This document shows positions 15,195 to 22,588 of a DNA stretch of 23,230 nt, in pieces. The stretch's first letter is position 1, and the number at the start of each line of letters is the position of its first letter. The position numbers were made by a program, and so were the translations under genes. The stretch is from Nitrospinales bacterium (GTDB lineage Bacteria > Nitrospinota_A > UBA7883 > JACRGQ01), in contig JAHFEI010000003.1 in NCBI GenBank assembly GCA_023248615.1, positions 1 through 23,230 of the forward strand, read 5' to 3'. The notes below the pieces were generated by a model, which was given only the letters and a program-made list of their open reading frames with translations, ran no database searches and was not told where the DNA came from.

Positions 15195-17000
15195 CTATAT
15201 TACTGGCTCGCTTCCTTCATGCAAGGTGTTCATCAGCTTGTTCGTACCAACAATCCAACCGTGCTCCTGTGGTGCAAGCATGGTCTCTTGTTTAGATACG
15301 TCGTCGTAGTCGCCTACTGCAAGGGAAGCCTTGCCATTTGGCGGGTCTACGAAGAAAGTGCCCCGCATTTCAAGATGCAGAGGGCCGCAGAACTGCTGGC
15401 AGTAGTATTCAAACTCGCCAGCCTTGTCAGCTACGAATTCGCCTACGATAGACATACCGCGAGGAGCGAACAACATCGTCCTAGGACCATAATAGCCGGC
15501 AGCCGTGAAACCCATGGTAACGTCGGGGTTCTTGGTAAGACCTGCCGCTTTGTCTATGTTGGTCATGATGATGCGAACCTTGGCGCCCTTGGGGACGTGG
15601 ATGAAGCGGGGAACATAGCCATACGAGAAGGCTTTTACCCTTATTACATAAACGTCGCCTTCTTTGGTAACGCCGGGTTTGCCGTCGTCACGCGGGATCC
15701 AGGTCCGTTTGCTGTCCGCAGTGTGGTTAGGCTCGAGCTGGGGGCGGGTGGCTGCACCCACGCCTGGGCGGGACTTATCGTCAAAGCTGACGTGGTAATC
15801 GCCGAGGTTGTACCCTTTTTCGAACAACTCTTCGCCCTTACCGGTGTTCCACCTTTGGATGTAGGTGGCGAATATCTGGCGACCCTCATGCGGCTCGCCG
15901 TCAACCGGGATAAGCTTTACGGATTTGCCGTAAGTCGGGCTGGTTTCGTCGATGTCCTGTTCCTCGAAGTTAACGGCAAATATTATGCCGGTCGGGGTAA
16001 ACAAGCCAGTCGAGAACTTGTTCTGGGAGACGTAGTACGAGTCATCCGGAGCTATGGAGTTATGGCCACAGCGGTAATGAATCGGGAATTCGTCAACCAA
16101 CTGCATCCTCATAAGGTCAACTTTCGAGGTGGAGTCAGACACGAAGCAGGAAATATAGTCATATTTCCCGAGCGAGTCGATCTGGTTGTGCAAAGGACCG
16201 GCGCCAACCGGGATAACCTTGTGCACGCGCAACTTGTCCACGTCGATTATCGACAATGTGGCGGAGAGCTTGTCGCAGACAGTAACCATCCTACCAGTCG
16301 GGCTGGCATTAGTTCCGTGCGGGTTTTTTCCGACCGGAATTTCTTTGATCAGCTTGAACGGGTCCTGGCTGAACACCATGACCGCTGAATGGTAGTAGTT
16401 ACCCGAGAACAAGTATTTACCATCTTTGCTGGTATCCGGATAGTCAGGCGCGCTAGGAGCCGGCGGTACATCAAGAACCGTCGTTGCGCCATCCCTAAGG
16501 CGGAGTTTCAGCACTTTGCCGGTGAGCTCGCCAGTGGCAAACAGGTATTGGCCATTAGGAGCCATTGCGGCGCTGTGATGGATACCGAAAGGCTTCGGGA
16601 GAGCGAAGATTCTCTCTGCCCAGCCGGTCTGGATGTTGACTTCAACTACCGTGTCCGCGCCTTTATCGGAAACATAGAAGTATTTTCCGTCCGGGGTACC
16701 GTTGTTGTTACCCGCGTTGGAGCCGGAGAACGGGAAGTTGTGCATGTCGGTGCCGCACTTGATGTGCCTATAGGTCCTCATTGAAGGGATACCTATGACG
16801 CCAACCGCGCCGTCTGTGCCGCCTGCATCATAAAGGATCGCGTAGTCGCGCAAAGGAGAGTCGCTATCCCTGTCGGCGATAACGTGCCAATCGCGCTTGT
16901 CTTTTTCCGAAAGTATGACTTTCTTAGCTTCTGCGGGCAAGCTGCTGAAGGCCAGCAATGCCGCCGCAAAAACCAATGCAAATATGTTCATTTTCCTCAA
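15195..17000 (-). CDS. NosZ-family multicopper protein (Sec-type) with altered copper ligands
   Basis: Periplasmic protein of 601 residues with the two-domain plan of nitrous oxide reductase: a seven-blade propeller (about 40-440) and a C-terminal cupredoxin (about 445-555). A Sec signal (to AEA25) replaces the Tat signal, as in clade II NosZ. CuZ-type motifs remain: H87 (TDMHNF), H141 (GIHH), H228 (NPHGT), H271 (GPLHN), H313 with H308 (HYRCGHN) and H371 (GEPHE). The second His of the usual DxHH pair is Asn88. The CuA motif CQQFCGPLHLEM keeps C534, C538, H542 and M545, but the upstream THGF His is Met496 (VTMGF). I chose TTG at 17000: it keeps the basic n-region and has AAGGGGTGAT with the same spacing as the gene before it; ATG at 16991 is the alternative. 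No nosD, F, Y or L lies in the window. It may be a divergent reductase or another enzyme. Confidence 0.85.
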   Translation of the reverse strand: MRKMNIFALVFAAALLAFSSLPAEAKKVILSEKDKRDWHVIADRDSDSPLRDYAILYDAGGTDGAVGVIGIPSMRTYRHIKCGTDMHNFPFSGSNAGNNNGTPDGKYFYVSDKGADTVVEVNIQTGWAERIFALPKPFGIHHSAAMAPNGQYLFATGELTGKVLKLRLRDGATTVLDVPPAPSAPDYPDTSKDGKYLFSGNYYHSAVMVFSQDPFKLIKEIPVGKNPHGTNASPTGRMVTVCDKLSATLSIIDVDKLRVHKVIPVGAGPLHNQIDSLGKYDYISCFVSDSTSKVDLMRMQLVDEFPIHYRCGHNSIAPDDSYYVSQNKFSTGLFTPTGIIFAVNFEEQDIDETSPTYGKSVKLIPVDGEPHEGRQIFATYIQRWNTGKGEELFEKGYNLGDYHVSFDDKSRPGVGAATRPQLEPNHTADSKRTWIPRDDGKPGVTKEGDVYVIRVKAFSYGYVPRFIHVPKGAKVRIIMTNIDKAAGLTKNPDVTMGFTAAGYYGPRTMLFAPRGMSIVGEFVADKAGEFEYYCQQFCGPLHLEMRGTFFVDPPNGKASLAVGDYDDVSKQETMLAPQEHGWIVGTNKLMNTLHEGSEPVI

Positions 17001-17021
17001 GAGTTATCACCCCTTCCAATA

Positions 17022-17435
17022 CTATCTCTCATGTTTATAATAGACCTTGTCCTTCGCATCCTGCGCAAGGCGTTTCAGCAAATAGTGGTTCGCATCGAGA
17101 GTCATTATCCTCCTGGCAACGTACTTGCCATCGATGTTCCAGCCATATACCGCAACCAGGTCACCCACCTTCAACTCCGCGAATTTCTTGAACGCACCGC
17201 CTTCATGCACGTTCACGTACGCATCACGATGAAGCGTAAATGAGTACTTCTTGGCATTTTGTTCAAATTCCGTCGTTACGGAGAGCTGGCGATCCCCCAA
17301 GCTGGTTATCTTACCAACCTGCAAGGTGTCGTGGTCTGTCGAACCGTTGCCCAACTCGGCAGTTGCCGGCTGTGCAAAGAACGCTACTGCCATAAGGCAG
17401 AAGGTAAAAATAAAAGCCGCTGACTTAATTTTCAT
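17022..17435 (-). CDS. Small secreted beta-rich protein preceding the nosZ-like gene
   Basis: Periplasmic protein of 137 residues. The ATG at 17435 has GAGGGGGTGAT just upstream, nearly the same ribosome site as the nosZ-like gene. The signal peptide ends QPATA. The mature domain looks like a small OB-fold or DUF5666-type barrel: GKITSLGDRQLSVTTEF, then YSFTLHRDAYVNV, then FAELKVGDLVAVYGW and YVARRIMTL, ending in a basic, Tyr/His-rich tail (KVYYKHER). It has no cysteine in the mature part and no copper motif that I can see. It is the first gene of the transcript and lies 21 bp before the nosZ-like gene, so a chaperone or partner role for that protein is likely, but this is inference. The family is not recognised with certainty. 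Confidence 0.8.
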   Translation of the reverse strand: MKIKSAAFIFTFCLMAVAFFAQPATAELGNGSTDHDTLQVGKITSLGDRQLSVTTEFEQNAKKYSFTLHRDAYVNVHEGGAFKKFAELKVGDLVAVYGWNIDGKYVARRIMTLDANHYLLKRLAQDAKDKVYYKHER

Positions 17436-17487
17436 CAAAAATCACCCCCTCAAATTGTTAAATTAAAACCTTTAGTACAACCTACTA

Positions 17488-17590
17488 CATCTAAATCTAG
17501 CCGGGCACAAACCCGGCAAAATTTTAGATGCAACACACATACCAACCAAAGCCGATTCTCCCGGCTTTGACATACAACCGCTTTCGCGGC
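17488..17590 (-). ncRNA. Three successive hairpins in the leader of the nosZ-like operon
   Basis: Hairpin 1 has an outer stem CATCTAAA (17488-17495)/TTTAGATG (17523-17530), an internal loop, then an inner stem GCCGGG (17500-17505)/CCCGGC (17512-17517). Hairpin 2 pairs AAAGCCG (17548-17554) with CGGCTTT (17562-17568). Hairpin 3 is CCGC-GAAA-GCGG in RNA sense, with a GNRA tetraloop (about 17579-17590). They lie 50-155 nt upstream of the first start codon in a predicted leader of about 400 nt. I could not match them to a known riboswitch. Confidence 0.5.
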
Positions 17591-17715
17591 TCACCTCAAT
17601 GTCTCTCACCCAATCTCAACCGCCTTAAAATTTCTTTCAAGCCCGGCACAACGGAAAGCGGCAATTTTAATTAAGCCGACTCCATCGACTGGGGCATTGT
17701 AGCACTTTTATTTTC

Positions 17716-17780
17716 GTTACCACCAGAAATTTATTTAAATTTTCATGCCCTGAAAAAACATAAATAAACCGGCTGGTAAC
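17716..17780 (-). ncRNA. Upstream fold of the same leader
   Basis: GTTACC (17716-17721) can pair with GGTAAC (17775-17780), and the neighbouring CCAG/CTGG extends the stem around a small bulge. Inside it, TTTTCA (17740-17745) pairs with TGAAAA (17751-17756) over TGCCC, beside an AT-rich near-palindrome. The nested arrangement suggests a folded domain, but AT-rich DNA gives such pairings by chance more easily. Confidence 0.3.
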
Positions 17781-17839
17781 TTCCAAATTCTCCCTCTTCC
17801 TCTAATCACATCTAGTTCAAGTTCTAAATTGATTGGGCG

Positions 17840-17868
17840 ATTATACCCTCCACGCTATCCCACGTCAA
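17840..17868 (-). promoter_or_regulatory. Sigma70-like promoter TTGACG-N17-TATAAT
   Basis: On the minus strand the -35 TTGACG (17868-17863) and a perfect -10 TATAAT (17845-17840) are separated by exactly 17 bp. Transcription would start near 17833 and run about 400 nt before the first start codon at 17435, defining the leader of the nosZ-like operon. Confidence 0.75.
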
Positions 17869-17951
17869 GCCACCTGTTGCTAGCATGTTGCGAGCGCATC
17901 AATTGTCCTGTGCGGGAGCACATGAGTTGTCCGGTTTAATAAGACGCAAAA

Positions 17952-18012
17952 GTGGGCGTGTGCGAACGGACGTTCCGGCGGCAATTATGGCGATACGAGG
18001 ACGGCGGCAGTT
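17952..18012 (+). pseudogene. Possible transposase HTH remnant
   Basis: The reading frame from 17952 encodes GVCERTFRRQLWRYEDGG, which resembles the helix-turn-helix (GVSERTFRRY...RYEDEG) near the N-terminus of ISNCY-type transposases, from memory. In-frame stops lie just upstream and similarity ends after about 20 residues; the frame then runs through repeat DNA to 18215 without transposase features. The preceding TGTCCTGTGC...GTTGTCCGG (about 17904-17935) looks like an insertion-sequence end. No catalytic residues remain. Confidence 0.35.
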
Positions 18013-18033
18013 ATTCAGAGCCAAGCAAAGCGT

Positions 18034-18085
18034 GGCGAAGAATCTCTTCTAGTCCGGGTGAGATCCTTCGCCGAGGCTCAAGGAT
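18034..18085. repeat. Inverted-repeat element with GAGATCCTTCGCC arm
   Basis: GGCGAAGAATCTC (18034-18046) is complementary, with one mismatch, to GAGATCCTTCGCC (18060-18072), and a second small inverted repeat ATCCTT/AAGGAT follows. This looks like the dispersed intergenic repeats or miniature elements seen in many genomes rather than coding DNA. Other copies would lie outside the window. Confidence 0.5.
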
Positions 18086-18154
18086 GACAAAGGGTGCAGA
18101 ATGGCAATGGACTGCCGCAACCACGCATTGGTGGGATAGGCTTTTAGCCTGTCG

Positions 18155-18183
18155 TTCGTTGCGGAGCAACGAAGCGTTGCTCC
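18155..18183. repeat. Overlapping, mutually exclusive inverted repeats
   Basis: TTCGTTGC/GCAACGAA (18155-18162, 18166-18173, loop GGA) overlaps GGAGCAACG/CGTTGCTCC (18163-18171, 18175-18183, loop AAG). The central GCAACG block can pair with either side. It is probably part of the same repeat element as 18034-18085. A small AGGCT-TTT-AGCCT hairpin lies just before it. Confidence 0.5.
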
Positions 18184-18189
18184 TGTTAC

Positions 18190-18798
18190 CGCTCTGCGGC
18201 TGGCGGCCTGGATAGTTGCCGCCACGGGCGCACTTGGGGTGAGGGGCAACGCTTTCCTATTACCTTTCAAGTGAGCCTCAAAATCCCCTGAATACCTGCC
18301 ACCCCCGAACTTTTCCAAAACTCAAGTTCCTCATCCATGATTAATGAGGAGGGAAAACATACACAGCAGAATGTTGACAGAGACGCTCAAAGTATCGGTG
18401 GCCTTTCGTGAGATTTTTCATGGCGCCAACACAGTTAAATAAAACGTTCTTTTATAACATTAAAGCAAATTGCCCTTTCCCCGAATTAAGGCACATAACG
18501 TATAAAATTGCTTCCACGCAGTGGTTGCCTTTACCAAGCCACCTCATCGCTTCCCTGTGCCTCTGTTAGGAGAGCCGGAAGTGAGGATATATCCCTAGTT
18601 ACAGGGGTTCCCCAAAGGGGGTGACTCTGCGGCCTATCACCCAGTACCTATTTTCCGCTCGGTTCCCGGAAGAACCTCTTATTTGCTGGGGTTGGAATGG
18701 CATTGTGCGCCTTATGACAGGGGCATGCTTATTGCACTTAGAACCAGCCCTCATGGCTACTGACCCATTAGGAGAGTTAGAAGGACGCATTTGATTGG
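18190..18798. other. Spacer without a supported gene
   Basis: About 600 bp between the repeats and the usp-type gene. I see only short hairpins (CCTCAT/ATGAGG near 18330-18350; CCCC-AAA-GGGG near 18610-18618). A minus-strand frame of 63 codons at 18599-18790 has no ribosome site or recognisable product. No tRNA or rRNA fold is apparent. Confidence 0.5.
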
Positions 18799-18821
18799 GA
18801 TACTGGAATTTTTTCAGTATC
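18799..18821 (+). promoter_or_regulatory. Hairpin/inverted repeat upstream of the usp-type gene
   Basis: A perfect 7-bp inverted repeat GATACTG...CAGTATC with a 9-bp spacer lies 40 bp before the start codon at 18861. It could be an operator or a leader hairpin. No convincing -35/-10 pair was found beside it. Confidence 0.35.
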
Positions 18822-18860
18822 TATTATTGGTTGAAGATATTTTAAGAACGGAAGCGAAAA

Positions 18861-20057
18861 ATGTACAAAGATATTTTGGTACTTTTAGACAATTCGGATT
18901 ACTCGCTCTGGGCGCTGGATAGGTCTATGGAGCTTGCGCAGCAGTTTGGCTCCACCCTGTTCGGGACGCATGTTTACGCCGCGCGCCTGCATGAAGACAG
19001 GTTTATCCAGATGGAGCCGGGGCTTCCGGAGAGGTACCAGGCGCCCGATGAGATGTTGCGCCAAAGGCAGATACATGGCGAGCTGATAGAAAAGGGATTG
19101 GGAATAATCTCCAATTCATATCTCGACCTTTTCCAGGATCGTTGCGAAAAAAACGGCGTGCCACACAAGCGAAGGATAATGGAGGGAAAAAACTATTCTG
19201 CCCTCGTCAAGGAAGTCCAGGACAACTCTTACGATCTCGTCACTTTGGGGATACGCGGGCAGGGGGAGGTAAAAACCAGCCAGGTTGGGAGCGTTTGCGA
19301 ACGCGTTACCCGCAGGATAGGCACAGACACCCTGATAGCAAAGAACGGGGCGAAGCTCAAAGGCGGGCATATAGTGGTAGGCATAGACGGGAGCCAACAA
19401 TCATACGCGGCGATGCAGACCGCCATAAACCTCTCCAAGAGGCTTGATTGCAGGATAACGGCGCTTGCGGTTTTCGACCCGGATTTCCACTACAAGGTAT
19501 TTAAGAACATCACGAAAGTACTCTCGGAAGAGAACGGAAAGATATTCCGCTTTGCCGAGCAGGAGAAACTGCACGAGGAGATAATCGACTCCGGGCTTGA
19601 GAAAATCTACCGCGACAACCTGAACTTGGCAAAGGACATGGCGACCCGCGAGGGGATTACCGAAGGGCACGGCCTTACCACCGAAGTCCTGTCCGGCAAA
19701 CCTTTTGACGCAATGTTGTCGTGGCTTTCCGGCAAGGATATTTCGCTTCTCATGTTGGGCAAAGTGGGTGTGCATTGCGATGAGGGGCTTGATATCGGCT
19801 CCAACTCGGAATTCCTTTTCAGGAACGCCCCGTGCAATGTCCTGCTTTGTAGCAGGAAGGCAAAGCCGGAACCGGCGAGCGAGGAGAAACGCCCGGAAAT
19901 AATCTGGACGGCCGAGGCGCTTGAGATGCTGAACCGGATTCCCGGATTTGTGCGGAACATGGTGCGGGGACACATGGAAGCCAACGCCCACAAGGAAGGA
20001 CTAAAGGCTGTAACCCTCGAAATGATGATTGAAGCCAGAAAAAAAATGGGAATGTAG
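18861..20057 (+). CDS. Tandem universal stress protein with C-terminal PCP_red domain
   Basis: Cytoplasmic protein of 398 residues. Two UspA domains lie in tandem (about 1-162 and 167-332). Both keep the ATP-binding signature G-x2-G-x9-G-S: G130/G133/G143-S144 in GIRGQGEVKTSQVGS, and G300/G303/G313-S314 in GKVGVHCDEGLDIGS, so both halves probably bind ATP. Residues 348-398 (WTAEALEMLNRIPGFVRNMV... to the end) are a PCP_red domain, the small helical module known from the C-terminus of light-independent protochlorophyllide reductase subunit B. The ATG at 18861 has GGAAG 7 nt upstream. The stop is 1 nt before the ATG of the radical SAM gene, whose product also carries PCP_red-like domains, so the two very likely act together. 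How PCP_red functions outside chlorophyll synthesis is unknown. Confidence 0.9.
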   Translation: MYKDILVLLDNSDYSLWALDRSMELAQQFGSTLFGTHVYAARLHEDRFIQMEPGLPERYQAPDEMLRQRQIHGELIEKGLGIISNSYLDLFQDRCEKNGVPHKRRIMEGKNYSALVKEVQDNSYDLVTLGIRGQGEVKTSQVGSVCERVTRRIGTDTLIAKNGAKLKGGHIVVGIDGSQQSYAAMQTAINLSKRLDCRITALAVFDPDFHYKVFKNITKVLSEENGKIFRFAEQEKLHEEIIDSGLEKIYRDNLNLAKDMATREGITEGHGLTTEVLSGKPFDAMLSWLSGKDISLLMLGKVGVHCDEGLDIGSNSEFLFRNAPCNVLLCSRKAKPEPASEEKRPEIIWTAEALEMLNRIPGFVRNMVRGHMEANAHKEGLKAVTLEMMIEARKKMGM

Positions 20058-20058
20058 C

Positions 20059-21876
20059 ATGAGCTTCATCCCCTTCGTCATTTCCTGGAACATCACTTCA
20101 CGCTGTAATCTCGCCTGCGAACATTGCTATATAGATGCGGGCATGCGCAATGATGGCCTTCCGGGGGAACTCACCACCGCCCAAATATTCGAAACCCTGT
20201 CGGAAATAGCCAAGCTCAACCCTGGGGCGGTGCTTATCTTTACCGGGGGAGAACCGCTTTCCCGGCGTGATATTTTCGAAATATGCGCCAAGGCGGCGAG
20301 CCTCGGTTTTGTAGTGGTATTGGGGACTAACGGCACACTTTTGAGCCAGGAAACCTGCAAGAAGCTTAAGGAGTGCGGCGTTTCCGGCGTTGGCGTGAGC
20401 ATAGACTCCCTTGATGAAAAATACCACGACAACTTCAGGGGAAGAACCGGCTCGCTGAATGACTCCATAGCGGGACTTAAGGCGGCGCACGAAGCGGGGA
20501 TGGAGATACAGGTACAAACTACGCCGACAATCGAAAACATCCACGAACTGCCTTCCATAGCCGCTTGGGCGCACCAAATAGGGGCGATGGCGTTTAACCT
20601 TTTCTTCCTGGTATGCACCGGCAGGGGACAGAAAATGACCGACATAACCCCCGAAGCGTACGAGGAGACGCTTATCTGGGCATCCTCGGCCAAAGACGAT
20701 TACCCCGGCATGATGATACGCCCAAAATGCGCTCCGCATTTCAAGCGCGTACTGCACCAGGAGAATCCCGAGCACCCGTTGCTGTCCACATATATCGCCG
20801 CATGCAGGGCCGGAACGCAATACTGCCGTATTGACCCGGCGGGGATAGTTACACCATGCCCGTATATGGATATTCCGGCGGGGAAACTTTCGTCGTCAAG
20901 CTTCACGGAAATATGGAACAACTCGCCGCTATTCGCCAAGTACAGGAACCCGGTCTACGAGGGCAAGTGCGGGATGTGCAAATACCGGCTTCTGTGCGGG
21001 GGTTGCCGTGCGCGTGCGTTCGCCACGTCCGGCAACGACATGGGGGAAGATATCTGGTGCATGTACGACCCGAAGGAACAGGAAGAGGCGATAACCAGCA
21101 TTGATACCATGGCCAAATTCGGCGCGGGAGCTGAGGGCGTGCTACGCTGGTCTGAGGATGCGGAAGCCTTTATACAAAAGATACCGTTTTTCGCCCGCCC
21201 CATAGTGCGGCTGGGAGTGGAAAAATACGCAAGGGAGAACGGAGTTGTGGAAATAACGTCCGAAACCATGAAAGCCGCCGCCCCGGCAGGCAGGTTCGGC
21301 AGGCCCCGCATAGCCGAAAAGGAGAAGGAGCCGGAAGAAATACCGTGGGATGACGATGCCAAACAAAGGCCGCTCAACGCCCCCGATTTTGTCCGCCCCG
21401 GAATTTACAAGCTGATGCAAAAAAGGGCGAAGGAAAGGGGCAAAAAAAGGATAGATACGGCGTTCCTTAGCGAGATAAGGGACGAGTCTATGATGCTTGT
21501 TACAAAGCGGATGCAAAAGTTCGGCCTTGAAAACCTGGATATGAAATCGTGGGAAACAGCCAAGGAGAAGTTCAGCAAAAATCCGGGGAAAATCGGCACA
21601 ATCAACGGTATTGTAGATTTCCTCAACAGTCGCGAAGGCAAGAACGAAGGCATAATCAAAAAGTTCAAGTCCTATTTCACGGACGACTCCACATCCATGG
21701 GGTGGACTGAAGAGGCAAGGAGCCGGTTGCAAGCCGCGCCAGCCCCGTTCAGGGAGATGGCAAAAGGCGCGATTGAAAAATATTCCAGGGAAAATGGCTA
21801 CAAGATGATTACCGAGGCCGCCGTAGAGGAAGCGATGGCCTCTATGCCATTTTCAAAATTCATGAAAAAACCATAG
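20059..21876 (+). CDS. Radical SAM/SPASM protein (NirJ/AhbD-like) with PCP_red-like C-terminal repeats
   Basis: Radical SAM enzyme of 605 residues. The ATG at 20059 starts directly before the conserved core; an upstream TTG (20029) would overlap the usp-type gene. The [4Fe-4S]-SAM motif is C16-x3-C20-x2-C23 (CNLACEHC), with GGEP at 63-66. A SPASM-type cysteine set follows: C249, C256, C267, C304, C307, C313, C316 and C334 (PCPYMDIPAGKL, CGMCKYRLLCGGCRARA), the pattern of NirJ (haem d1) and AhbD (alternative haem b synthesis). After about 360 the protein extends well past those relatives with PCP_red-like modules at about 363-408 and 549-598 and a weaker helical one near 440-475. The linker is Lys/Glu-rich. 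It may modify a tetrapyrrole or a peptide; the substrate is unknown. Confidence 0.88.
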   Translation: MSFIPFVISWNITSRCNLACEHCYIDAGMRNDGLPGELTTAQIFETLSEIAKLNPGAVLIFTGGEPLSRRDIFEICAKAASLGFVVVLGTNGTLLSQETCKKLKECGVSGVGVSIDSLDEKYHDNFRGRTGSLNDSIAGLKAAHEAGMEIQVQTTPTIENIHELPSIAAWAHQIGAMAFNLFFLVCTGRGQKMTDITPEAYEETLIWASSAKDDYPGMMIRPKCAPHFKRVLHQENPEHPLLSTYIAACRAGTQYCRIDPAGIVTPCPYMDIPAGKLSSSSFTEIWNNSPLFAKYRNPVYEGKCGMCKYRLLCGGCRARAFATSGNDMGEDIWCMYDPKEQEEAITSIDTMAKFGAGAEGVLRWSEDAEAFIQKIPFFARPIVRLGVEKYARENGVVEITSETMKAAAPAGRFGRPRIAEKEKEPEEIPWDDDAKQRPLNAPDFVRPGIYKLMQKRAKERGKKRIDTAFLSEIRDESMMLVTKRMQKFGLENLDMKSWETAKEKFSKNPGKIGTINGIVDFLNSREGKNEGIIKKFKSYFTDDSTSMGWTEEARSRLQAAPAPFREMAKGAIEKYSRENGYKMITEAAVEEAMASMPFSKFMKKP

Positions 21877-21904
21877 GGCGCACGTTAGGTTCGGCGGACA
21901 ACAT

Positions 21905-22321
21905 ATGAAAAAAATATTTGCCTGTTGCCTGCTGGCATACGCGCTTTACGGCTCCGCATACGCCCAGGATGCAAAAGCAAAGGCTGGCGCTGACCTTGTA
22001 TCGCAACTTAAAAAACTCGTTAAGTGCGAATCGCACCCAGGAAACGGGGGCCGCGATTGTAGCCTGAAGTTTCGTGGGCTGGAGATGGAGTTCGTGGACG
22101 TGAACTCCCCAAAGGGAGGCGCGATATCCGTAAATGATGTGGGCAAAGACCAGAAGCTCACATACATTGGGAGCAGGTGCATCCTGATTGAATTTATGGA
22201 TGGAGACCTGAAAAATGACGGCGGCGCACCAATGGGCATGGGCATTGGGGTAATTTTTCGCGACGACAGCGCCATGGTTTTCGATTACAAGGGTTCCGAC
22301 GCCCGCAAAAAATGCGAATGA
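21905..22321 (+). CDS. Small secreted cysteine-containing protein
   Basis: Periplasmic protein of 138 residues, family not recognised. A signal peptide (MKKIFACCLLAYALYGSAYA) is followed by a mature domain with four cysteines (KCESHPGNGGRDCSLKF, SRCILIEF, KKCE at the C-terminus), likely forming two disulfides. A Gly/Met-rich loop GGAPMGMGIGVIF follows the central strands. There is no CxxCH haem motif. The ATG at 21905 has only a weak ribosome site (GGCGG). It lies 28 bp after the radical SAM gene and before a c-type cytochrome, and could be a substrate or partner of either; this is inference. Confidence 0.7.
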   Translation: MKKIFACCLLAYALYGSAYAQDAKAKAGADLVSQLKKLVKCESHPGNGGRDCSLKFRGLEMEFVDVNSPKGGAISVNDVGKDQKLTYIGSRCILIEFMDGDLKNDGGAPMGMGIGVIFRDDSAMVFDYKGSDARKKCE

Positions 22322-22588
22322 GGCGGATAGCCTCCACCCTCCGCCGCAACACCATTAAATCCGGATAGTTGTGGGTTCGCTTGCCGTATACGCCGGTTGG
22401 CAAACAACAGACCGCCTTCCACATATTTTCCCGGTGGTGTTTTTCCGGTGGAGGTGGTTCACCCGCCACGCATATAGTGGTATCATGATCTGGTAGGCAG
22501 GGCTTTTGAGTGGCGTAAAGAGCGTAGTTTTAATTGGACAGTGGCGCAAGCTTTGGCGCCATGTAGATTTTTAGAAAGGTATTTTTCC
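22322..22588 (+). promoter_or_regulatory. Gap before the cytochrome gene with two hairpins
   Basis: GGCGGA...TCCGCC (about 22323-22345) directly follows the stop at 22321 without a T run. TGGCGC (22542-22547) pairs with GCGCCA (22556-22561) about 28 bp before the cytochrome start. CCGGTGG occurs twice nearby (about 22430-22455). No clear sigma70 promoter was found. Confidence 0.3.

Noticed and set aside
15159..16388. Long plus-strand frame of 409 codons opposite the nosZ-like gene
   Set aside because: It is antisense to clearly conserved NosZ motifs, has no ribosome site and no recognisable domain; it arises from the codon bias of the real gene.
17472..17573. Leader-encoded 33-codon frame (minus strand, ATG at 17573)
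   Set aside because: It covers the hairpins of the leader and has no convincing ribosome site; it could be a leader peptide, but the sequence alone does not support it.
17488..17590. Cyclic-di-GMP (GEMM) riboswitch
   Set aside because: The GNRA-capped stem followed by CAAAGCC is superficially similar, but the conserved core segments of the GEMM consensus are missing.
18049..18318. 89-codon minus-strand gene over the repeats
   Set aside because: It translates inverted-repeat DNA and has no protein-like features.
18599..18790. 63-codon minus-strand gene in the spacer
   Set aside because: No ribosome site, no known domain and odd composition; treated as non-coding.
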